Source of the DNA: Chitinophagaceae bacterium
GTDB taxonomy: Bacteria > Bacteroidota > Bacteroidia > Chitinophagales > UBA10324
Assembly (NCBI GenBank): GCA_023251195.1
Contig: JAHEZG010000224.1
Coordinates: forward strand, 1-6,548
Direction: 5' to 3'
Length of the DNA stretch: 6,548 nucleotides
Each line of letters starts with the position of its first letter. Within the stretch, counting starts at the first letter, position 1. The translations under genes and the position numbers were made by a program. Under the pieces are notes generated by a model. That model did no database searches, had not been told where the DNA came from, and was given only the letters and a program-made list of their open reading frames with translations. Positions 1 to 5,680 of the stretch are shown here, in pieces.

Positions 1-358
1 TCCCCCAGAAAGTAACCTTTCCGGTTTCGCTTAAAAAAGATCCGTCGTTGGTCCAGTTTCCTTTCAAATACTGAAGCCCTTCGTTGGTGGTGCTTCCTGT
101 TGAAGAATTGGTAAATGAACCTTCGGCCGAAAAAATTTCGCCGGAAGAAATATATAAGACTCCAGTATTTTTTACATCCGCTGTTTGAGCAGAAGAAGTA
201 TACAGGTTAATAACAAAAACAAGCAGCAAAAAAAATATTACCTGAATCAGTATGAGTTTATTTTTTTCAGTCTTGGATCGTACCCTTTTTATATTTCTGC
301 CAAAAATGTTTTTGACATGTTCAGGCAAAGAATATTTCAGTTTAGAATGATTTATCAT
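1..358 (-). CDS. Secreted protein, N-terminal part only (runs off left edge)
   Basis: This is the 5' end of a minus-strand gene: 119 codons from ATG at 356-358, open to the window edge. The first ~34 residues are basic and hydrophilic (KNIFGRNIKRVRSKTEKNK). A strong hydrophobic stretch follows (about residues 35-52, LILIQVIFFLLLVFVINL), then a likely signal peptidase I site, TSSA|QT, near residue 58. The mature part shows Gly/Asn/Thr/Ser-rich short beta strands with repeated patterns (GSFTNSSTG, GNWTNDGSF, GKVTFWG). This is typical of the beta-helical N-terminal region of large Bacteroidetes T9SS cargo proteins. The ATG lies 40 bp after the stop of the 584-residue gene on the same strand with no terminator between, so the two are probably co-transcribed. 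The n-region is unusually long for a signal peptide, and no later Met is available. A sorting domain would be expected beyond the edge but cannot be seen. Secretion is well supported; function is unknown. Confidence 0.8.
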   Translation of the reverse strand, partial: MINHSKLKYSLPEHVKNIFGRNIKRVRSKTEKNKLILIQVIFFLLLVFVINLYTSSAQTADVKNTGVLYISSGEIFSAEGSFTNSSTGSTTNEGLQYLKGNWTNDGSFLSETGKVTFWG

Positions 359-398
359 GGTTGTAAAATTTTTAACTTAATTAAAAATAAATAGCTGC

Positions 399-2153
399 TT
401 AATTGTTCACTGCTTTGATAACAACAAACCGTATCACAATAGCTTCTGATAAGGATCCAGCAGTATTATTTCTGACAGTGATTTTATAGGTGCCTGCTGC
501 CATGGTATTTGCCGTTACAGTATATGCGCCAATTGTTCCTCCTGAATCATGTTGAGTATGAACCACATCATTGGCAGTAATATTTGCATTGGTAACAGTA
601 AATGAAACAACGGCCCCGGCGGCAAGTGCGGCAGCATTCATTGTAATGGTTCCGCAATTTTTACTAAGGGTCACCCCTGTAGATTTATTTGTTGCTTGTG
701 TAACTGTACCTCCGGCACCTGTGGCATAACCAAAAGCCGAAGATGGTGAGGTGCTGGTAATTCCACCTGCAACCTGCAGTGTGGAAGTCGGTGTTGTAAT
801 TCCGATTCCAACATTGCCACTACCTAAAATGGTCATTTTAGTTGTTGGGGCATTATCTGCAGAACCTGAACCTCCGGCAGTTGAAGTCAAGAAAGAAATG
901 CTGGATGTTCCGGTTCCGGTTGAAGTTCCTGCTGATAAATTCAAATCACCTCCATTCAAATTTGTTCCTGTACTATAAGCACCTCCCGATTGTAATGTTA
1001 AACTGAACCCTGCTGTTGCAGCCGTTGTATTTCTTTCAAGCCAAATAGTGCGGGCGGCGGTACCATCAAAACTCAAAGTGTTTGTTGGAGAAGAAACACC
1101 AAAACCAACTTTCACCAGATTGGCACCGCTGCCACCGAGCACTAAACAATTACTTGAACTTACAGTTGATGAATATCCTATTGCAGTTGCATTTGTTAAT
1201 GCAATTCCTCCCACATTTGATCCGCTGCCGATACAGGTATTAAAACTTCCGGTTGTATTTGTTACTCCTGCATTGTAGCCAATTCCGGTATTGTCACTAC
1301 CGGTTGTATTGTGTTCTAATGATAAGTAACCCTGACCAACATTTCGTGAACCTGTTGTGCTCAATCGCAAACTGTTTACACCAAAACCTGCATTATAAGT
1401 TCCTGTTCCATTAGTATACAATGAGTTTTGACCGAATGCTGAATTACCATTTCCGGTGGATGTATATAATGCACCACTGCCCATTGCTGTATTTTGTGCT
1501 CCCGTAATATTTGTTTTTAGTGCATTGTAGCCAAATGCTGAATTATCAAAACCGGTTGTATTTGCAGTAAGCGTTAAAGTTCCGAATGCCGAATTATTTG
1601 TTCCGGTATTACAAACTGTTAGTGCGCTGCTTCCAAATGCACTGTTTCCTGTGCCTGTTGTATTTGCTTTTCCAGATAAGTTACCAAAAAAAGTACTGTT
1701 GGAGGCTGTGTTTACATTACCTGCCTGGTAGCCAAAGGTGGTAATACTGTTTATGGGATCAATCAATCCTGATTTTTCGTTGTTCACTTTTAATGTTAAT
1801 GGCACCAGATCAGTTGTTCCTAAGAAATTTGTTCCATCAACCAAATTGGCATTGCCGGTTGTTGACCAACCCCGATTGGCATCGAGCAGCATGAGCCACT
1901 GAGTGCCATCGTAATAATAAAAATTCGCAACACCATCAGTTTGATAAATAAGCAATCCGGTTGCCGGACTTGCAATGGCATTTTTTTGCGCAGCAGTCAT
2001 TCGCGGTGAAAGCAACCCCTTGGTTGTGGATGTCAAGTCAAGAACTGATGATGCATTCGGAGTCGTTGTTCCAACTCCTACTTGTGCATTTGATTGATAG
2101 CCGATGGCGATCAGGCATAGCATGGCTACGCATTTAATTGTTAATGTTTTCAT
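399..2153 (-). CDS. Secreted fibre-like protein with YadA-head-like repeats and phage-like C-terminal domain
   Basis: A 584-residue protein with a signal peptide of 23 residues (cleavage SNA|Q). Residues 25-87 form the common Bacteroidetes module VGVGTTTPNASSVLDL, then KGLLSPRMT, then GLLIYQTDG and YYYDGTQW. Residues 139-330 hold about eleven repeats of 17 residues (consensus AFGxxALxxNTTGxxNS), resembling the left-handed beta-roll head repeats of trimeric adhesins. Residues 350-450 carry ARTIWLERNTTA, LQSGGA and GGDLNLSAGTSTGTG segments, seen also in phage tail-type proteins. A second linker (GNVGIGITTPTSTLQVAGG, 446-464) leads to the final ~110 residues, which resemble C-terminal domains of phage structural proteins (ATGAGGTVTQATNKSTGVTL, RNNTAGSLSEAIVIRFVVIK). 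I see neither a peptidase S74 chaperone nor a T9SS sorting domain. It is probably a trimeric surface or extracellular fibre; adhesion is an inference from the repeats. It is the first gene of a likely two-gene transcript with the gene starting at 358. The leader before its ATG is shared with the decayed copy upstream. Confidence 0.9.
   Translation of the reverse strand: MKTLTIKCVAMLCLIAIGYQSNAQVGVGTTTPNASSVLDLTSTTKGLLSPRMTAAQKNAIASPATGLLIYQTDGVANFYYYDGTQWLMLLDANRGWSTTGNANLVDGTNFLGTTDLVPLTLKVNNEKSGLIDPINSITTFGYQAGNVNTASNSTFFGNLSGKANTTGTGNSAFGSSALTVCNTGTNNSAFGTLTLTANTTGFDNSAFGYNALKTNITGAQNTAMGSGALYTSTGNGNSAFGQNSLYTNGTGTYNAGFGVNSLRLSTTGSRNVGQGYLSLEHNTTGSDNTGIGYNAGVTNTTGSFNTCIGSGSNVGGIALTNATAIGYSSTVSSSNCLVLGGSGANLVKVGFGVSSPTNTLSFDGTAARTIWLERNTTAATAGFSLTLQSGGAYSTGTNLNGGDLNLSAGTSTGTGTSSISFLTSTAGGSGSADNAPTTKMTILGSGNVGIGITTPTSTLQVAGGITSTSPSSAFGYATGAGGTVTQATNKSTGVTLSKNCGTITMNAAALAAGAVVSFTVTNANITANDVVHTQHDSGGTIGAYTVTANTMAAGTYKITVRNNTAGSLSEAIVIRFVVIKAVNN
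1164..1739 (-). repeat. Coding array of ~11 degenerate 51-bp (17-residue) repeats
   Basis: Within the 584-residue protein, residues 139-330 divide into units of 17 residues (two units have 16). Successive units begin FFG, AFG, AFG, AFG, AMG, AFG, GFG, GQG, GIG, CIG, and the last partial unit begins AIG. Most contain the TTG-x-x-N turn. The spacing is strict while the DNA has diverged, so the array is old or under selection for fold rather than freshly amplified. The pattern is longer than the roughly 14-residue YadA head repeat but has the same Gly/Asn logic, and it is common in secreted Bacteroidetes proteins. Confidence 0.85.
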
Positions 2154-2158
2154 AATTA

Positions 2159-2176
2159 AGTGTTAGTGTGTTAGGC
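2159..2176 (-). repeat. Direct repeat copy 1 in the leader of the 584-residue gene
   Basis: AGTGTTAGTGTGTTAGGC (plus strand) is identical over 18 bp to 2731-2748. On the minus strand it reads as a CTAACACACTAACACT leader ending a few bases before the ATG at 2153. The similarity continues into the coding sequence on the downstream side. It is therefore the 5' end of a duplicated gene unit, not an isolated site. Confidence 0.85.
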
Positions 2177-2203
2177 GGGTGTTAGTTAATTTTTCTTTTT
2201 CTG

Positions 2204-2236
2204 CAAATTGATTTTCTTAAAACTTTCGGTTTAAAA
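2204..2236 (-). promoter_or_regulatory. Possible Bacteroidetes-type promoter for the 584-residue gene
   Basis: On the minus strand TCAATTTG (2204-2211) matches the Bacteroidetes -7 consensus TAnnTTTG at all but one fixed position. It lies about 50 bp before the start codon, which would give a leader of roughly 40 nt. About 21 bp upstream there is only a TTTT (2233-2236) where TTTG would be expected at -33. The decayed copy also has AATTTGC in a comparable place upstream of its leader. This is a weak prediction based on consensus matching alone. Confidence 0.25.
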
Positions 2237-2260
2237 TTCGAGTGGTTTTTTTAATTTTTA

Positions 2261-2509
2261 TTATTCAGAGCAAGGAAATGATTTTTGTTTTTGTAATGAG
2301 CATCGAAAACTGCACACCCGCTCATTTATAAATTTTTTCACTTTCGGATATTCAATCAGCAGGTTATCGTATTCACAAATAATCATTTTCCCCTTTAATT
2401 TTTCAGGTGTTGCACTACTCACAATCATTTGATCAGAGCCAAGCAAGCTGATATTGATTGTGGCATGGGTACAGCTATAGCTTTTTACAAAATTGCTCAT
2501 GTAAATCAT
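2261..2509 (-). CDS. Hypothetical small protein (82 residues)
   Basis: An open frame of 82 codons lies between the fibre gene and the decayed copy, on the same strand. A start at 2509 gives MIYMSNF; the ATG at 2500 (MSNF) is an equally reasonable start. The protein has no signal peptide or membrane segment. It is fairly basic and has five cysteines (13, 45, 66, 70, 80), with a CSFRC pair near the C-terminus. Its composition (MIICEYDNLLIEYP, then VKKFINERVC) looks like a folded cytosolic protein rather than a shadow frame, and no larger frame overlaps it. I do not recognise the family. It stops 107 bp before the fibre gene start. It could be a genuine small protein, or a leftover reading frame from the duplication and decay in this stretch. 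Confidence 0.4.
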   Translation of the reverse strand: MIYMSNFVKSYSCTHATINISLLGSDQMIVSSATPEKLKGKMIICEYDNLLIEYPKVKKFINERVCSFRCSLQKQKSFPCSE

Positions 2510-2564
2510 TTAGATTTTTATTGATAAAAAATAAGAGAGAAAATTAACCCGATTGCTAAATCAG

Positions 2565-2726
2565 CTAAGAAGCAGAATAAGCACAAGCGCCATTTACCGA
2601 AAACTTTCTTTCGGAAAAAGCTGAATTGAAATTAGGTATATGATCCGGATTGCTGTTCCATCCATTGAAATTTTTATGGATGATAAGCGATAGCGTGGCT
2701 ATCCAATTAATTGTTAGTGTATTCAT
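2565..2726 (-). pseudogene. Decayed 5' remnant of a paralogue of the fibre gene
   Basis: From ATG at 2724-2726 the frame reads MNTLTINWIATLSLII, matching MKTLTIKCVAMLCLIA of the fibre protein. By hand count 37 of the first 48 bases agree. The upstream leader is also shared (18 bp identical, 2731-2748). The end of the signal peptide is lost and replaced by HKNFN. The next segment (GWNSNPD, later RKFSVNG) looks like a worn version of the VGIGTxxPx...KLSVNG module that opens such proteins. A stop (TAG, 2565-2567) ends the frame after 53 codons, and no repeat or C-terminal region follows. This fits a truncated gene duplicate. A short expressed peptide cannot be excluded, but without a complete signal peptide an exported product is unlikely. 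An in-frame ATG at 2750 lies upstream of the shared leader and is not the natural start. Confidence 0.6.
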
Positions 2727-2730
2727 AAAT

Positions 2731-2748
2731 AGTGTTAGTGTGTTAGGC
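2731..2748 (-). repeat. Direct repeat copy 2 in the leader of the decayed paralogue
   Basis: This 18-bp sequence is identical to 2159-2176 and sits at the same place, a few bases before a start codon. The homologous block extends through about 2679-2748 and corresponds to about 2106-2176. The two copies lie about 570 bp apart in the same orientation, so they could recombine and delete the DNA between them. Confidence 0.85.
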
Positions 2749-2750
2749 AA

Positions 2751-3109
2751 GGGCTCTCTACCAGCAAATTTTTATAAGGTTTCGTATTTAATTTAACTGT
2801 ATTAATCATTTTTAAAAGTTATTTTTTTTATAAAATCAACTATAGAATAAACTGCACAATTGGAAGTACAGTGTTGGCATTCATTCTTAAATCTGCTGAA
2901 AAGTTTTCATTTATAAATTCTTCTTAGCAGTCGATAAAAATTTTCAAATTGCTTTTTCAACCCTGAAAAAAATTATGGATAAATAAAAACACATTAAATC
3001 AACCAACGATTATTTCCAATACATGTTATTTGAAAAAATCTCGTCTTCACTACTTCACGAAAGAAAGTAGAAGCCTAATTTTTAAAAACACTAACAAAAT
3101 CAAACACTA
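2751..3109. other. AT-rich divergent intergenic region, 359 bp
   Basis: No convincing gene is present in either strand. The region is very AT-rich and lies between the minus-strand decayed copy and the plus-strand 656-residue gene, so it should hold the promoter of the latter. I found no good TTTG/TAnnTTTG pair; GTTATTTG near 3025-3032 is only a partial match. A 6-bp inverted repeat (CTACTT at 3050-3055, AAGTAG at 3065-3070) lies about 40 bp before the ATG. An ACACTAACA motif (3088-3096) resembles the leaders at 2159 and 2731. Nothing here looks like an RNA gene or a mobile element end. Confidence 0.5.
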
Positions 3110-5080
3110 ATGAAGTCAAATTTTAATTTGCTTCTCACCTCATCCTGTCAATTGATGAAGTCGAAGGCGCTATTACTTTTAATAGCAATCATTTATTCAA
3201 CTCCACTTTTTTCTCAAACCATTCCTGCCGACCCTACTTCGGTAACTGCTACACCATCAGCAGTGTGTGCAGGTTCAGCAAGTGTGTTAAAAGCAACTTC
3301 ACCCGGAAATACAATCAGGTGGTTCACAGTTTCAGTTGGCGGTTCAAGCATTGGATCATCGGCAAGTAATGGAGGTTTTTTGGTTTACCCGGGACCTGCA
3401 ACTGTTTATTATGCCGAATCACTTTCGCCTTCAAATATTCCAAGTGCTGGCCGTTTGGCAATTACCATTACACTTAATGTTGCACCTGCTATTACCTCCA
3501 CACAACCGGACATCAATGCAACAAATGATGTAGGTCAATGTGGTAAGGTTGTTATTTATCCAAGTGTAATTGTAACAGGTACTCCAACTCCTTCAATTGT
3601 TTATTCCAATCCATCGGGTTCAAATTTTAATATTGGTGTTACCACTAATATTACTACCGCTACAAATACCTGCGGAAGCACTTCATTGTCTTTTGATGTA
3701 ACAGTGGTTGATAATGAATTGCCAACCGTGTTTGCACCAGCAGCTGTTTCAACGGCAGCACCTGCCGGTCAAACCTCAGTAACAAATGTTAACCTAGGAA
3801 ATCCTACTGCAAATGACAATTGTGGAACTGTTACGGTAATTAACAATGCACCAACTGCATTTTCGGTTGGAAGCACAACTGTAATCTGGACAGTTACTGA
3901 CTCATATGGCAATGCCAGAACAGCATCGCAGATAGTAACCATTTCATATACTCCAAGTTTAAATACTCCGCCGGTTATTGGTACCATGACCTCAAGCGAT
4001 CCTGATAACCTGATTCCACAGTACTCAAGCGCAAGTTTAAACATTAACTGGACCGATGATGTAAATGGCGGCCCATACACAATTGATGTTGACTGGAGAG
4101 ACAGTTCGGCACACACAGTTTTAACCGGTGTTACTTCAGCATCCGTTGCACCATCACACACTTATAATAAAACAGGTGTATTTGCACCGATCGTTAAAGT
4201 TACTGACGGCACCAATACTTCAGATACTTTTGCTTATAAATACCTGGTTGTTTATGTAGTAGGAAATTATTTTACTACTACCGAAGGTGAATTCACAGCA
4301 CCTGCAGGTTCGCTGGTTTCAAATCCAACATTATCAGCATCGCGCCGAAAAGTTGAAATTGGTGTTGAGTGCAAACCAACTCCAAATCATCCCGGTGAAT
4401 TTAACGGCGAAATGGAATTTGAAATGGATGGTGGAAAATTTGAGTTTGAAACTGAAAAGATTGACTGGAATTACCTGGCTGTTTCGGCTTGTTTTCTTGC
4501 TACCTTTCAAGGCACAGGGTATTTATATTCTGATGGGCATCACAACGGTTGTCGTGGTCGGTGCCATGGTTCATGCAGTCAAAATGGTCACCTTTACGGA
4601 ATACTGATTGTTCAATCAGATAAGTACAAGAATGCTGTAAATAAAAATAAAATCAGGATTAAAATCTGGGATATCACAGCCGGTAATGCCGTAGTGTTTG
4701 ACACGCAAATGGGTGCAGCTGATTTTGAATTGCCAACCACTTCTTTATCAAGTGGAACAATTAAAGTTAAAGTGCCAACCAATTGCGTTCCTAGAATTGA
4801 AACAGAAGATGCTCAGGTATTTAACAATGGTTCATTTGAAACACAGGTGTACCCAAATCCATTTACTTCAAATTTCAACATCAATGTTTCCAGCAAATCT
4901 GAAAATCCAATTCAGGTCGAAATATATGATGTGGTTGGAAAAATAATTCAAACGATTTCTGATGTTGAACCAAACGAAGCCTTTTTAATTGAGAACAATT
5001 TCCCGGCAGGAATGTATATCATTCGTATTTCGCAAAACGGAAATTCGCAATCATTTAAAATGATTAAAAACAATCAATAG
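3110..5080 (+). CDS. Modular secreted protein: Ig/HYR/PKD-like domains, post-COAP-1-like domain, T9SS type A sorting domain
   Basis: A 656-residue T9SS cargo. The signal peptide ends around LFSQ (residues 32-36). Starting at Met16 (3155) instead gives a more canonical 20-residue signal peptide (MKSKALLLLIAIIYSTPLFS); the first ATG is kept because its leader resembles the other leaders here. Residues 40-125 are Ig-like (SAVCAGSASVLKAT, ATVYYAESL). About 127-280 hold HYR-like units; the second is clear (DNELPTVFAP, NPTANDNCG, VGSTTVIWTVTDSYGN). Residues 286-384 are PKD-like (NINWTDD, SHTYNKTGVFAPIVKVTDG). Residues 386-553 resemble the post-COAP-1 domain (GEFTAPAGSLV, FEFETEKIDWNYLAV, FQGTGYLY, KIRIKIWD), interrupted by a Cys/His-rich loop at 473-494. 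Residues 576-656 are the sorting domain (YPNPF, VEIYDVVGKII, FPAGMYIIRI, QSFKMIK). It is expected to be exported across the outer membrane by T9SS and released or anchored. The substrate or ligand is unknown. A strong terminator follows, so it appears monocistronic. Confidence 0.92.
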   Translation: MKSNFNLLLTSSCQLMKSKALLLLIAIIYSTPLFSQTIPADPTSVTATPSAVCAGSASVLKATSPGNTIRWFTVSVGGSSIGSSASNGGFLVYPGPATVYYAESLSPSNIPSAGRLAITITLNVAPAITSTQPDINATNDVGQCGKVVIYPSVIVTGTPTPSIVYSNPSGSNFNIGVTTNITTATNTCGSTSLSFDVTVVDNELPTVFAPAAVSTAAPAGQTSVTNVNLGNPTANDNCGTVTVINNAPTAFSVGSTTVIWTVTDSYGNARTASQIVTISYTPSLNTPPVIGTMTSSDPDNLIPQYSSASLNINWTDDVNGGPYTIDVDWRDSSAHTVLTGVTSASVAPSHTYNKTGVFAPIVKVTDGTNTSDTFAYKYLVVYVVGNYFTTTEGEFTAPAGSLVSNPTLSASRRKVEIGVECKPTPNHPGEFNGEMEFEMDGGKFEFETEKIDWNYLAVSACFLATFQGTGYLYSDGHHNGCRGRCHGSCSQNGHLYGILIVQSDKYKNAVNKNKIRIKIWDITAGNAVVFDTQMGAADFELPTTSLSSGTIKVKVPTNCVPRIETEDAQVFNNGSFETQVYPNPFTSNFNINVSSKSENPIQVEIYDVVGKIIQTISDVEPNEAFLIENNFPAGMYIIRISQNGNSQSFKMIKNNQ

Positions 5081-5097
5081 CATTTATTTATACCAAT

Positions 5098-5138
5098 AAA
5101 CAAAAGCCCTTCGGTATTGCCGGAGGGCTTTTGTTTTT
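5098..5138 (+). terminator. Intrinsic terminator after the 656-residue gene
   Basis: CAAAAGCCCTTCGG (5101-5114) pairs with CCGGAGGGCTTTTG (5120-5133) around the 5-base loop TATTG. The stem is 14 bp with one T-G wobble and can extend by three A-T pairs. A run of five T follows (5134-5138). The hairpin is 20 bp after the stop at 5080. The A-run on its 5' side means it could also stop minus-strand transcription. It separates the 656-residue gene from the peptidase pair downstream. Confidence 0.9.
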
Positions 5139-5186
5139 GTAACCATACTGATATCGAATCGTAAGGGCGTGAAATTTTTTAACATC

Positions 5187-5666
5187 ATGCGTGCTATTTT
5201 AAAATTTTCTGTTTTTTCGTTCCTTTTGTTTGGTTGCATAAAAGAAAAAGTTTATTCGCAGGGTTTAAACAACATTTCGGTCAGAGGGCAAAAATCCATC
5301 TCAATGATTTTTCACCTGAAAGAATTTTCAAGAGAAAGATGTGAAGTGGAATTGAAAGATTTTGTGATACTACCCTATTGCATAAAAGAATTCGTTTCGC
5401 TGAAACAAGTTGGGCCAAATGGAATTCTGGTGCTTTTAAAAAATGCATCTGGCGAAATTATTTCGCAACAAAACATAGCAAGTCCGCTAAGCGAGCACAT
5501 TGAAATTCCATCAGCAGATGGTCACATTGAAACAACTGAAATTAAAAAACAAGAAGCAGATTTTACTATTAAGCTGCCCTACAATATTACAGCCCAGCGG
5601 GTTGAGGTTTACCGCCTCAATGAACATAAAAACCTGGTGCTGATTGCCTCATTTGTTTTACAGTAA
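5187..5666 (+). CDS. Small exported protein of unknown function upstream of the M64 peptidase
   Basis: A 159-residue protein from ATG 5187 (MRAILKFSVFSFLLFGC). A GTG at 5169 would add six residues (165 in all); ATG is preferred because the n-region is ideal and the upstream ATTTTTTAACATC resembles the ATTTTTTTAC before the next gene. The N-terminus is an export signal. LFGC at residues 14-17 could be a lipobox giving a lipoprotein with Cys17 acylated; alternatively signal peptidase I could cut at VYS|Q (residue 24). The rest is predicted mostly beta strand, with GPNGILVLLKNASGEIISQQ in the middle and FTIKLPYNITAQRVEVYRL near the end, suggesting a single beta-sandwich of about 130 residues. 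No catalytic motif is visible. Only 14 bp separate it from the metallopeptidase, so they are probably co-transcribed. By position it could be a partner, or a detached N-terminal beta-sandwich of the peptidase; this is inference. I do not recognise the family. Confidence 0.75.
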   Translation: MRAILKFSVFSFLLFGCIKEKVYSQGLNNISVRGQKSISMIFHLKEFSRERCEVELKDFVILPYCIKEFVSLKQVGPNGILVLLKNASGEIISQQNIASPLSEHIEIPSADGHIETTEIKKQEADFTIKLPYNITAQRVEVYRLNEHKNLVLIASFVLQ

Positions 5667-5680
5667 TTAAATTTTTTTAC

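Noticed and set aside
185..394. Plus-strand open frame at the left edge
   Set aside because: It lies opposite the convincing signal peptide of the minus-strand gene starting at 358; its translation is low-complexity and looks like an antisense shadow.
751..1278. Two plus-strand open frames inside the fibre gene
   Set aside because: They are Pro/Val-rich translations antisense to Gly/Thr/Asn-rich repeats; the minus-strand frame has a signal peptide and clear domains.
1164..1739. Regularly spaced repeats considered as a CRISPR array
   Set aside because: The units are 51 bp, diverged at DNA level, in frame and conserved at protein level, with no constant repeat and unique spacer structure.
2887..2929. 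CTGCT...AGCAG inverted repeat in the intergenic region
   Set aside because: Only five perfect pairs at the ends of a long AT-rich loop; not convincing as an RNA structure or attachment site.
3050..3070. Inverted repeat CTACTT...AAGTAG before the 656-residue gene, considered as an operator or terminator
   Set aside because: The stem is only 6 bp with a 9-base loop and no T-run; in such AT-rich DNA this can arise by chance.
3769..4161. Minus-strand 130-codon frame inside the 656-residue gene
   Set aside because: It is antisense to well-defined HYR and PKD-like domains, with no start context or recognisable domain.
4287..4946. Two plus-strand frames in another phase within the 656-residue gene
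   Set aside because: They overlap the post-COAP-1-like and sorting domains, which are intact in the main frame; there is no sign of a frameshift.
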